From positions 1 through 64,000 of the forward strand of contig JBPCKA010000056.1 of the NCBI GenBank assembly GCA_051004735.1: 64,000 bases of DNA, read 5' to 3'. Source of the stretch: Euzebya sp051004735 (GTDB taxonomy: Bacteria > Actinomycetota > Nitriliruptoria > Euzebyales > Euzebyaceae). Under the pieces are notes generated by a model, which saw only the letters and a program-made list of their open reading frames with translations, had not been told where the DNA came from and searched no databases. The position numbers were made by a program, and so were the translations under genes. Of the stretch, positions 50,421-59,400 are shown piece after piece. Numbering within the stretch: the stretch's first letter is position 1; each line of letters begins with the position of its first letter.

Positions 50421-50621
50421 ATGTCAGTCGCACGTGTAACCGAGATCACCTCACGTTCGGAGTCCAGCTTCGATGACGCCGTCGCCGTCGGGCTGCAGCG
50501 AGCCCAATCAACCCTGCGCAACGTGGAGCACGCCTGGATCAAGGATCAGGAGGTCTACCTCAAAGACAGTGGCCATACCTACCAGGTCACGATGAAGATC
50601 ACGTTCCAGCTGGACGACTGA
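50421..50621 (+). CDS. Dodecin flavin-binding protein
   Basis: This 66-residue protein forms 12-mers that store flavins or CoA. It has ARVTEITSRSESSFDDAVAV and AWIKDQEVYLKDSGHTYQVT, with the Trp stacking on the flavin, and the end MKITFQLDD. ATG at 50421 has AAAGGA upstream. It is divergent from the MazF pair. Confidence 0.93.
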   Translation: MSVARVTEITSRSESSFDDAVAVGLQRAQSTLRNVEHAWIKDQEVYLKDSGHTYQVTMKITFQLDD

Positions 50622-50813
50622 CCAGCCCCGACAGCGGCGTCGCCTGCCATGGTCGCTTGCTGCTGTTCGGACACGATCTTGGGGTGGGGGCGCGGGGCGC
50701 GGAATCGTCGCCCTCGCTTCTGCCCCTTCCACGTCGTAGGTTTGCACCGCACGGTGACTGGCCCATGATCGGTCAACCCGTATGAAGGTCATCAGGCGAG
50801 GGAGGAGCGGCGA

Positions 50814-51404
50814 ATGATCTGGTTACTGGTGCTGATCGTAGTTCTGGTCGTTGTCGTGATCGTGATCCTGAGCCGGCGCGGGGGCAGCCCTGCCGCCCGC
50901 TCACAGGACCCGTTTCTGGCCGCCGCACCACCGCAGGCCGCCGAGGCGTTGGACCTGGCTCCAGGCTCGGTCATCACCTACGACGGACGGGACTGGACCG
51001 TGCGGGGCTCCCTCAGCATGAACACCGGGGGTGCCACCTGGAGTGAACATCTGCTGGATGACACAACCACCAAACGATGGCTGTCAGTCGAGGTCGACAC
51101 CGACGTGGAGTTGGCATGGTGGACCACTCGTCCGCTCGGCGCGGTATCGCAGGGCAGTGCGGGGGATCGAGCAGTGACCGTCGATGACGTCCAGTATCTG
51201 CTGGACGAGCGGGGTACAGCCCAGTTCAGCGCCACGGGCACGACTGGGACGACACCGAGTGGGACCTACACCTACGCAGACTATGTGGCAGACGGTGGCG
51301 CACTGGCGTCCTTCGAACGATTCGGGGACGGTGCCTGGGAAGTGGGCGTCGGCCATCCGATTGCCCTGCACGAGGTCACGATCTACCCCACTGGTCGGCC
51401 ATGA
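50814..51404 (+). CDS. DUF4178 membrane-anchored protein
   Basis: This 196-residue protein starts with one membrane helix (WLLVLIVVLVVVVIVILSRR). The domain from residue ~45 matches DUF4178: LDLAPGSVITYDGRDWTVRG, ATWSEHLLDDTTTKRWLSVE and TYTYADYVADGGALASFER. ATG at 50814 has GGGAGGAG upstream. It is the first gene of a six-gene same-strand operon ending in a polyamine aminopropyltransferase. A second DUF4178 gene is in the same operon. Function is not established. Confidence 0.82.
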   Translation: MIWLLVLIVVLVVVVIVILSRRGGSPAARSQDPFLAAAPPQAAEALDLAPGSVITYDGRDWTVRGSLSMNTGGATWSEHLLDDTTTKRWLSVEVDTDVELAWWTTRPLGAVSQGSAGDRAVTVDDVQYLLDERGTAQFSATGTTGTTPSGTYTYADYVADGGALASFERFGDGAWEVGVGHPIALHEVTIYPTGRP

Positions 51405-51417
51405 GCGCGGGCACGAC

Positions 51418-51963
51418 GTGAAACACCTCCTGGCGGTGCCCTACATCGATGCGCGCGCCGCTGACCTGTCCTGGCAGTGGCAGACCCACCACAGCGGTGA
51501 GGACCAATCTGGTTCAGACGCCCCGCCGTCCCTGGCCACGTTGCGGGTCCCCACCGAGCACGGAACCATCCACCTGTCGGTCCTGGGCAGCAGCCATCGC
51601 GTTAAAGTTTCGGGACTGGGCACCGAGACCATCGCCTGCGGCGTGCCTGGAACGGCGCTGCCTCGCCAGGTGGAACAGGACACCGACGCGGGTATTTACC
51701 GCCTGTGGGCCGAAGTAGTGGACGAACCGGATCACCGGGCATTGACCCAGTTGGTCGCGGGCCTTGACCACCGTGCGGATCGGGACTCCCAGCAGATGCT
51801 GCTGGGACGATTCGGCTGTGATCCGTTGGCGGTGACCGCCCTGCTGGTCGAACGGGAGCCAACCGGGTCAGCCTCTGGAGTCCTTCGCTGGCATACCTGG
51901 CACGTCTATCCACAAGCCGATCAGATTGTCCGAACCATCAGTACCTGGGTGCCGCGCCCATGA
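51418..51963 (+). CDS. DUF2617 family protein
   Basis: This 181-residue protein has LLAVPYIDARAADLSWQWQT at its start, LSVLGSSHRVKVSGLGTETI in the middle, and RWHTWHVYPQADQIVRTIST near the end, all matching DUF2617. GTG at 51418 is chosen as the first start after the DUF4178 stop. Its TGA overlaps the ATG of the next gene. The role is unknown, and no signal peptide is visible. Confidence 0.82.
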   Translation: MKHLLAVPYIDARAADLSWQWQTHHSGEDQSGSDAPPSLATLRVPTEHGTIHLSVLGSSHRVKVSGLGTETIACGVPGTALPRQVEQDTDAGIYRLWAEVVDEPDHRALTQLVAGLDHRADRDSQQMLLGRFGCDPLAVTALLVEREPTGSASGVLRWHTWHVYPQADQIVRTISTWVPRP

Positions 51964-52406
51964 AGTGGCAAAGCATTACAGCCTTCGTCCTAGGAGGGGT
52001 GCTGCTGCTGGGGGCAGCCGCGGCGTTCGCGACTGCGGGGACTGTGGAGTCATTCGTGGCCGACACCTTCCAGTCGGTGGACGCCAGCGTCATCCCGGGT
52101 GCCTCACCGAGAGACCGCGCCTACCGCTCCGACCAGCCAGTAGGACCGACCGCTGCCACGATCGTCGCGGCGTGGCCGCCGGCAGAACGACTGGATGACC
52201 CCACCGGCGTGTACCTGCGGTATCGCGACAGTCTGATCGCGGTGCTGCCCGACCCAGACGGCCTGCAGGATGGCACGGCTGTCATCACGGTCGACCGGCT
52301 GCAGGAGGGATATCGGCGCTACTACCCCTACGTGGGTCGACGCTGGGGCGCAGACCGGGGATACGGCGGCGACTTCAGGGGTGGCGGCCCGGGGACAGGC
52401 AAATGA
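51960..52406 (+). CDS. DUF4247 family protein
   Basis: This 148-residue protein has a signal peptide or membrane anchor (ITAFVLGGVLLLGAAAAFAT) and a periplasmic-side domain with VYLRYRDSLIAVLPDPDG and ITVDRLQEGYRRYYPYVGRR, matching DUF4247. The C-terminus is glycine-rich. ATG at 51960 overlaps the previous stop, and its own TGA overlaps the next ATG. Function is unknown. Confidence 0.8.
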   Translation: MKWQSITAFVLGGVLLLGAAAAFATAGTVESFVADTFQSVDASVIPGASPRDRAYRSDQPVGPTAATIVAAWPPAERLDDPTGVYLRYRDSLIAVLPDPDGLQDGTAVITVDRLQEGYRRYYPYVGRRWGADRGYGGDFRGGGPGTGK

Positions 52407-53557
52407 GGAGCGCGACCCAGGATTGGCGCCTGATCGTGGTCGGGGCATTCGTCATTTCGATCCTGACGGTTGCAGGTCCGGCCTGGGCGGGCCTGCTGCC
52501 CACCCAGGATGAGGCCGAACTGGTCCAGTTTCTTGCTCAGGCTCGGGCCGAGCAGAACGTGTGCTACGGCTACGTCGTGACGATCAGCGGCACAACGTCA
52601 TCGGTGCAGACAGGCAGTGACCGCGGGGTGGGGGTGTCACCGGACTCTGGCTGTGACGACAGCGTCGTACTGGACGCGCGCATCAACTACACCTCAGAGA
52701 CATCGGAGAGCAACGACTCTGCCACCGTGTCCATCATGTCGACCATCCGGGGGATTGACGCCAGTAGTCTGCCGATCTCCTCCGCGGATCTGTTGGGTGA
52801 CCGGGATGACGAAGCCCTCAGAGCGGCAGTGGAGGCACTTCCCGGACTGGTGGCTGCAGCATCCACTCAGGTCCCGTTCCAACCAGTCGTGGTACGCACC
52901 GGTCCGCCTCCCGACGATGATCAGCTGGCCGTCAGCGCCGGCAGCGACGCTGCTCGGCGACGCGGCGGGCTGGTGGTGACGTTGGGACTGCTGGGGCTGG
53001 CCAGCCTGGGGTATGGGGTGTTCAGCGTGGTCGCACAGCGCAACACCGCCGGCTCCGCCCGCCGGGGCCTGATGGCAGCCGGAGGTCCCTCGATCAGCGT
53101 CGGTGACGTGGTCACTGTGCAGGGCTGGGACGCCACCGTTCGCGGCCAGATCACCTATTCTGAGGATGGTGAGGTGTGGTGGGACCACCACCTGTCCGAC
53201 GGCTCCGCGTCCCGTTGGTTGACTGTCGTCCCGGGATCAGACTGGCCGTTGCTGCTGAGTGACAAAATCCCGTTGGGACTGGTCTCACAAGGTCAACCGC
53301 ACGCGGCGCAGGTGATGATGCAGGACGGCACGGTGCTGCATCGGGTAGAGACGGGTCGAGCACGATACGCAGCCTCGGGTAGCACCGGTACGGGGACGCA
53401 CGGCACGGTCGTGTACTCCGATTACCGCCAGCAGGGAGGGCAGCGGTCGATGTCGTTTGAGGAGTTCGATGGTGCGCTCGAACTGTCGTTGGGCACCCCG
53501 ATCCCGGCCTCAGCACTCATTGTCCATGGCAATCCGGCCAGCACCACACAGGAGTAG
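52403..53557 (+). CDS. DUF4178 protein with extracytoplasmic N-terminal domain
   Basis: The protein has 384 residues. A signal-like segment (LIVVGAFVISILTVAGPAWA) is followed by a ~150-residue extracytoplasmic part, which looks like a TPM-like/unknown domain (LVQFLAQARAEQNVCYGYVV). A membrane helix (GLVVTLGLLGLASLGYGVFS, residues ~190-210) follows, and then a DUF4178 domain (ISVGDVVTVQGWDATVRGQI; GTVVYSDYRQQGGQRSMSFE). The domain order suggests transmission across the membrane to a cytosolic DUF4178. ATG at 52403 overlaps the DUF4247 stop. Confidence 0.78.
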   Translation: MRSATQDWRLIVVGAFVISILTVAGPAWAGLLPTQDEAELVQFLAQARAEQNVCYGYVVTISGTTSSVQTGSDRGVGVSPDSGCDDSVVLDARINYTSETSESNDSATVSIMSTIRGIDASSLPISSADLLGDRDDEALRAAVEALPGLVAAASTQVPFQPVVVRTGPPPDDDQLAVSAGSDAARRRGGLVVTLGLLGLASLGYGVFSVVAQRNTAGSARRGLMAAGGPSISVGDVVTVQGWDATVRGQITYSEDGEVWWDHHLSDGSASRWLTVVPGSDWPLLLSDKIPLGLVSQGQPHAAQVMMQDGTVLHRVETGRARYAASGSTGTGTHGTVVYSDYRQQGGQRSMSFEEFDGALELSLGTPIPASALIVHGNPASTTQE

Positions 53558-53562
53558 GAACC

Positions 53563-53988
53563 ATGATCGTCGACGTACTTGTTGGAGCAGCGCAGGGTTT
53601 GGCATTCGCGGCCATCGGACTGGGCTTGATGGCCCTCGGGTTTGTGGTGGTCGATGTGTTGACCCCGGGGAAGCTGGGTCAGATCCTGATCGAGGGTCGC
53701 AACCGGAACGCCGCGATGCTGGTGGTGTCGGGCACGCTGTCTGTTGCCGGCATCGTGGTCGTGGCTATCGCAACCAGTTCCAACGACTTTGGCCGCGGAC
53801 TGGTGGACACCGCGGTCTTCGGGCTGGTCGGTATCGGGCTGATGGGGCTGGCCTTCGTGGTCGCCGACGCGCTGACGCCAGGCCGGCTGCGGGACATCGT
53901 GCTGGACGACATCCCTCATCCAGCGGTGTATGTCGTGATGGCGTCTCATGTTGGTGTGGCCGCCATCGTGTCAGCCTCGATCGCATGA
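53563..53988 (+). CDS. DUF350 membrane protein
   Basis: The protein has 141 residues and four membrane helices in two repeats, LAFAAIGLGLMALGFVVVDV and VFGLVGIGLMGLAFVVADAL, each followed by LTPGxL. This repeat is the hallmark of DUF350 (YjfL family). ATG at 53563 follows TAGGAA. It lies between DUF4178 and the aminopropyltransferase. Confidence 0.85.
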   Translation: MIVDVLVGAAQGLAFAAIGLGLMALGFVVVDVLTPGKLGQILIEGRNRNAAMLVVSGTLSVAGIVVVAIATSSNDFGRGLVDTAVFGLVGIGLMGLAFVVADALTPGRLRDIVLDDIPHPAVYVVMASHVGVAAIVSASIA

Positions 53989-54001
53989 GTTGCAGGGTCC
54001 C

Positions 54002-55579
54002 TTGACCGGCGTCACCGTGATTCGCGCTCGTGTCGTGGGACGCGGGCGGCGCTCGATGCTGCTGTTGGCGGCGTTGGTCTGTGCGGCATGCGGAATCATC
54101 TATGAACTGGCTCTGATTGCCCTGGGGTCCTATCTGGTCGGCTCCAGCGTGACCCAGACCGCCGTGGTGGTGTCGGTGACGTTGAGCGCCATGGGCCTGG
54201 GAGCGTTGGTGGCCAAACCGCTGGTGCGGTGGCCCACACGTGCCTTCGCTGCCGTGGAGACGATGCTGGGGGTGCTGGGCGGGCTTTCGGTCCTGGTGTT
54301 GTATGCGGCGTTCGCCTGGCTTGATGCCTACGTGCCGTTCCTGATCCTGACCGCCGTCGGCGTCGGCAGCCTGATCGGCATGGAGATACCGCTGCTGATG
54401 CGGATGGTGCAGCAGGTGCGGGCGCAGGATGCCAGCCAGGCGGTCGCCGACCTGTCCGCGGCCGATTACCTGGGTGCACTCGTCGGCGGTCTGGCGTTTC
54501 CGTTCCTGCTGCTTCCCCTCCTGGGTCTGCTGCAGGGCACTGTCGCGGTGGGGATGCTCAACGTGGTGGGGGGTTGGTGCATTGCCGGTTTGCTGTTCCG
54601 AAAGGCTCTGAGCGTCCGACAGCGCCGTCTGATCGATGGCTTTGCGGTGCTGGCCATCGCGGTTCTCGCAGTGGCCCTGGTGTGGTCGGGGCGGTTTGAG
54701 ACCACTGCGCGTCAGGCACTGTATGACTCGCCCATCGTGTACTCCGAGCGATCGACATACGCCGAGATCGTGTTGACCAGCGAACCGCTCCTGGGCGGCG
54801 GTCCCCAGGACCTGCGGCTGTTCCTGAACGGCGATCTGCAGTTCTCCAGCCTGGATGAGTATCGCTATCACGAAGCACTGGTCCACCCCGCCATGGCCGG
54901 CCGTCACCGTCGGGTCTTGATCCTTGGCGGTGGTGACGGGTTGGCGCTGCGTGAGGTCCTGCGCTACGACGACGTTGCACAGATCACGCTGGTCGATCTT
55001 GACCGGGCGGTGACGCAACTGGCCATGACACAGCCCGCGTTGGTGCGGCTCAACGACGGGGCTTTCACCGACCCCCGGGTCCGGGTCGTCAACGCCGATG
55101 CCTTTGGTTGGATGCGCGACACCGCGCCGGCGTCCGGGTTCGATGTGGTGATCGTCGACCTGCCCGATGCGGACTCCATGGAGACGGCGAAGCTGTACTC
55201 GGTTGAGTTCTACGGGCTGATCGGCCACGCCCTGGCGTCAGGGGGTCGGTTGGTGGTCCAAGGCGGATCCCCCTATTTCGCCCCGCAGGCGTATTGGTCG
55301 ACCGAGGCGTCGGTGCGGACGGCGGGGTATGCGACGACGGCCTATCACGTCGATGTGCCGTCGTTCGGGGATTGGGGTTTCGTCCTGGCAGCGCGTCAAT
55401 CCGACGCTCCCGAGTTGCGTGTGGCACGGCACGGTCCCGGGCTCCGGTTCCTCTCCCCGGACGTGTTACGCGCGGCTCAGGTCTTCCCCCCCGATCGACT
55501 GCCAACCAGCAGCAGGGCATCGACGCTGCTTGATCCGGTGATCCTGGACTACTCGCGACGGGGCTGGGTCGGGTATTGA
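54002..55579 (+). CDS. speE: Membrane-bound polyamine aminopropyltransferase (spermidine synthase-like)
   Basis: The protein has about 525 residues. The first ~210 form a seven-helix membrane domain (SMLLLAALVCAACGIIYELA; GVLGGLSVLVLYAAFAWLD). The C-terminal aminopropyltransferase domain has IVLTSEPLLGGGPQDLRLFL, the Gly-rich cofactor loop VLILGGGDGLALREVLRY and the catalytic DLPDADSMETAKLYS (Asp-x-x-Asp) near residue 390. It transfers aminopropyl groups to a polyamine or another amine. TTG at 54002 is tentative; GTG at 54017 and ATG at 54056 are alternatives. Confidence 0.85.
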   Translation: MTGVTVIRARVVGRGRRSMLLLAALVCAACGIIYELALIALGSYLVGSSVTQTAVVVSVTLSAMGLGALVAKPLVRWPTRAFAAVETMLGVLGGLSVLVLYAAFAWLDAYVPFLILTAVGVGSLIGMEIPLLMRMVQQVRAQDASQAVADLSAADYLGALVGGLAFPFLLLPLLGLLQGTVAVGMLNVVGGWCIAGLLFRKALSVRQRRLIDGFAVLAIAVLAVALVWSGRFETTARQALYDSPIVYSERSTYAEIVLTSEPLLGGGPQDLRLFLNGDLQFSSLDEYRYHEALVHPAMAGRHRRVLILGGGDGLALREVLRYDDVAQITLVDLDRAVTQLAMTQPALVRLNDGAFTDPRVRVVNADAFGWMRDTAPASGFDVVIVDLPDADSMETAKLYSVEFYGLIGHALASGGRLVVQGGSPYFAPQAYWSTEASVRTAGYATTAYHVDVPSFGDWGFVLAARQSDAPELRVARHGPGLRFLSPDVLRAAQVFPPDRLPTSSRASTLLDPVILDYSRRGWVGY

Positions 55580-55627
55580 GTGCACCACTATCTACACGTG
55601 TTGGAGTACGACTGGTATGATTCCTAC

Positions 55628-55855
55628 ATGCGGATGACAGAAAAGGGGCAGGTCACCATTCCGAAGGGTCTACGGGACGAGCTTGGCATCGGTGCTGGTA
55701 CCGAAGTCGAGTTCGAAAGGAAGGAAGACACCATCATCGTCCGCAAAGTCAACGACGCCTCCGGGCGCGGTAGACAACTCGCGCAGCGCCTGAGGGGCCG
55801 AGGCGATGTGCTCCTCACGACTGACGAGATCATGGCTCTCACGCGCCAAGGCTGA
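55628..55855 (+). CDS. vapB: AbrB/SpoVT-type antitoxin (VapB)
   Basis: This 75-residue protein has a swapped-hairpin DNA-binding start (MTEKGQVTIPKGLRDELGIG) and EFERKEDTIIVRKV, followed by an acidic C-terminus (LLTTDEIMALTRQG). ATG at 55628 is chosen; TATGAT at 55616-55621 is only 6 bases upstream, suggesting a leaderless transcript. The palindrome ACACGTGT at 55594-55601 may be its operator. Its stop is 2 bases before the toxin gene. Confidence 0.88.
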   Translation: MRMTEKGQVTIPKGLRDELGIGAGTEVEFERKEDTIIVRKVNDASGRGRQLAQRLRGRGDVLLTTDEIMALTRQG

Positions 55856-55857
55856 CG

Positions 55858-56265
55858 GTGGCCACAGGGACTCTCGTCGACAGCAACGTCCTTCTCGATG
55901 TCCTCACCGAGGACGGGACGTGGCTCGGGTGGTCCTCGGACGCCCTTATCGAGGCGGCAGAGACAGGCCCGTTGTTCATCAATCCGATCATCTACGGCGA
56001 GGTGTCGATCCGGTTCAGCCAAATCGAGGACCTCGACGATGCACTTCCGCCTGCGGACTACCGGCGACTCGCACTGCCCTGGGAATCAGCATTCCTCGCA
56101 GGCAAGGTGTTCCTGGACTACCGACGGAACAAGGGGATGAGATCGACGGCGCTGCCTGACTTCTTCATCGGAGCCCACGCCGCCGTGGCCGGGCTCCGAC
56201 TGCTCACGCGAGACACGGCTCGCTATCGCACGTACTTCCCGACCGTTCAGCTTATCGCCCCATGA
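55858..56265 (+). CDS. vapC: PIN-domain toxin, VapC type
   Basis: This 135-residue ribonuclease has PIN acids visible in TLVDSNVLLDVLTEDG, INPIIYGEVSIRFSQ, TALPDFFIGAHAAVAG and LLTRDTARYRTYFP. GTG at 55858 directly follows the antitoxin stop. It forms a VapBC pair that separates speE from pyc. The sequence after it carries a fragment similar to speE. Confidence 0.92.
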   Translation: MATGTLVDSNVLLDVLTEDGTWLGWSSDALIEAAETGPLFINPIIYGEVSIRFSQIEDLDDALPPADYRRLALPWESAFLAGKVFLDYRRNKGMRSTALPDFFIGAHAAVAGLRLLTRDTARYRTYFPTVQLIAP

Positions 56266-56353
56266 AGCTCACGAGCTCTCCGGGCCACGGACGGTGCCAA
56301 GTTTCCGAAGTGAGCCACCGGTCGGGCTGGATCTTCGTGATGGTGATGTGTCA

Positions 56354-56381
56354 ACCTGCCCGATGCGGACTCCGTGGAGAC
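56354..56381 (+). repeat. 28-bp fragment duplicated from speE
   Basis: ACCTGCCCGATGCGGACTCC followed by GTGGAGAC matches speE at 55158-55185 with a single mismatch (A to G); weaker similarity extends about 15 bases upstream. It lies after the VapBC pair in noncoding DNA before pyc. The toxin-antitoxin pair is thus bracketed by speE sequence and its partial copy. Confidence 0.6.
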
Positions 56382-56452
56382 CTGTGAGTGGCACCGTGAC
56401 CTGGCACAGATCCAGACTTCTCTGACCTCCACCTGAGCCTAGGATCACGCTG

Positions 56453-59400
56453 ATGCCCACCTTCGAGAAGATCCTGGTTGCCAACCGCAGCGAGATCGCC
56501 ATTCGGGTGATGCGCGCAGCGACAGAGTTGGGAAAGCGCACCATCGCGATCTACGCCGAAGAGGACAAGCTTGGTCTGCACCGGTTCAAGGCCGACGAGG
56601 CCTATCAGGTCGGCGGGGGAGCAGGCGCCACGGAGAAGCTGGGCCCGGTCCAGGCCTACCTGGACATCGCCGAGGTGATCAGGGTCGCCACGATGTCGGG
56701 TGCAGACGCGATTCACCCGGGCTACGGCTTTCTCAGCGAGAACCCCGCGTTACCGGAGGCATGTGTCGTAGCCGGGATCACCTTCATCGGACCCACCGCA
56801 GCCACGATGCGCCTGCTGGGGGACAAGGTCAGTGCCAGGAACCTGGCCATCGAGGCTGGCGTCCCCGTCGTCCCTGCGACCCCGGCACTGCCGGAGGATC
56901 CGAGTGCCATCGCTGAGCTGGCGGCTGAGGTCGGTTACCCGCTCATGCTGAAGGCCAGCTGGGGCGGGGGTGGTCGGGGCATGAGACCAATCGCCGGCCC
57001 CGAGGAGTTGCAGGGCAAGGTCCTTGAAGGGCGACGCGAGGCTGAGGCGGCCTTCGGCAACGGCGAGGTCTTCTTGGAACGCCTGGTCCAGCAGGCCCGG
57101 CACGTCGAGGTGCAGATCCTGGGTGACAGCCAGGGCGGACTGGTGCATCTGTTCGAACGGGACTGCTCGATTCAACGACGTCATCAGAAGGTCATCGAAC
57201 GCGCCCCCGCGCCATATCTGGACCAGGAGCAACGACAGAGGTTATGTGGGCTGGCCGTGAAGCTGTGCCGTCACGCCGGCTATCAAAATGCCGGAACCGT
57301 CGAGTTCCTGATGGATATCGTCACCGGTGACTTCTTCTTCATCGAGGTCAACCCGCGCATCCAGGTCGAACACACCGTCACCGAGGAAGTTACCGGCGTC
57401 GACATCGTCAAGGCGCAGATCCGGATTGCCGAAGGGGCAACGGTTGACCAGGCGATCGGTCTGCGGGGACAGGGACAGATCGCACTGAACGGCCACGCGA
57501 TGCAGTGCCGGATCACCACCGAGGATCCACTCAACAGCTTCATCCCCGACTACGGGCGCATCACCGCCTACCGCGGGGCCACCGGTTTCGGCATCCGTTT
57601 GGACGGTGGAACCGCCTACTCCGGGGCGGTGATCACACGCTTCTACGACAGTTTGCTTGAGAAGTTGACCGCCTGGGCGCCGACAGCCGAGGAGGTCATC
57701 TGCCGAATGGAACGGGCACTGCGGGAGTTCCGCATCCGCGGAGTGGCGACGAACCTGGCGTTCCTGGAGAACCTGATCACGCACCCGGGCTTTGTCGACT
57801 CGAGCTACACCACCTCATTCATCGATAGCCATCCCGAATTGTTCGCCTTTACCGAACGGCGTGACCGGGCCACCAAACTGCTGCGCTACATCGCCGAGAT
57901 CGCGGTCAACGGGCATCCGGACACACTCGACCGTCCTCGACCCCTGCTGGCACGGGTGCCGCGTCCCCCAGTTGCGCCCCAGCAGGTGGGGACCGCAGGC
58001 GTGCGCGGCCTGCTGAATCGCGAAGGTCCGCAGGCCGTCGCCGACTGGTTGCTGGCACAAGAACAGGTGCTGATCACCGACACGACCATGCGGGACGCAC
58101 ATCAGTCGCTGCTGGCGACCCGCATGCGCAGCTACGACATGCTGGCGGTGGCGGAGTCCTATGCCCGCTTGCTTCCTGAACTGTTCAGCGTGGAGTGCTG
58201 GGGCGGGGCCACCTTCGACGTGGCGATGCGCTATTTGCAGGAGAACCCGTGGCAACGTCTGCGGGACCTCCGGGCGGCCATGCCCAACCTCATGCCCCAG
58301 ATGCTGCTGCGGGCCTCGAACGGCGTGGGGTACACCAACTATCCCGACAATGTCGTTGTCGCCTTCGTGCAGCAGGCTGCCGACAGTGGCGTGGATGTGT
58401 TCCGGGTGTTCGACAGTCTGAACTGGGTCACCAACATGCGGGTCGCGATGGATGCGGTCCTGGAGACCGGCCGCATCTGCGAAGGAGCGATCTGTTACAC
58501 CGGCGACATCCTGGATCCCAGCCGGGCCAAGTATGACCTGGCCTACTACGTCGGGTTGGCCAAAGAACTGCAGGCTGCCGGTGTCCACATCCTGGGTCTG
58601 AAGGACATGGCTGGCTTGTTGAAGCCGGCCGCGGCTCGGGTGCTGGTGAAGGCGCTGAAGGAGGAGGTGGGACTGCCAGTGCATCTGCACACCCACGACA
58701 CCTCCGGGATCGCGGCTGCCACCGTGCTGGCAGCGGCGGAGGCCGGTGTTGACGCGGTGGATTGCGCCATCGACTCGATGTCAGGACTGACCTCGCAGCC
58801 GAACCTGGGTTCTGTCGTCGAGGCACTGCGTAATGGGGCTCGTGACACCGGGCTTGACCCAGTGGCGATCCGGGCGCTGTCGACCTACTGGGAGACGGTA
58901 CGCCAGCAGTACGCGGCCTTTGAGACGCCCATGCGGGCCGGGGCTTCGGAGGTCTATCTGCATGAGATGCCCGGTGGTCAGTTCACCAACCTGAAGGCGC
59001 AGGCCCGCAGCCTGGGCCTAGACGAGCGCTGGGATGAGATCGCTCTGACCTATGCGGAGGTCAACCAGATGTTTGGTGACATCGTCAAGGTCACCCCCTC
59101 GTCCAAGGTGGTTGGTGACCTGGCGCTGGCCATGGTCTCGGCGGGGCTGACCAGGGCACAGGTCGAGGATCCCGAGGTCGAGGTGTCCTTCCCCGACTCG
59201 GTGCTCGACATGATGCGCGGCAACCTGGGTCAGCCCCCGGGTGGGTTCCCACCCGCGCTGCAGGCCAAGGTGCTGAAGGGTGAGGAACCCATCACCACCA
59301 GGCCCGGCGCATCGATGGATCCGGTGGACCTCGAGGCGACCCGGGACTGGCTGGTTGAGGAATTGGACGGGTATCCGGTGACCAACGAGGACCTGTGCTC

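Noticed and set aside
53765..55228. 487-codon minus-strand frame opposite speE
   Set aside because: Its composition is dominated by Gln/His/Arg, typical of the reverse of a GC-rich coding strand; speE has full motifs.
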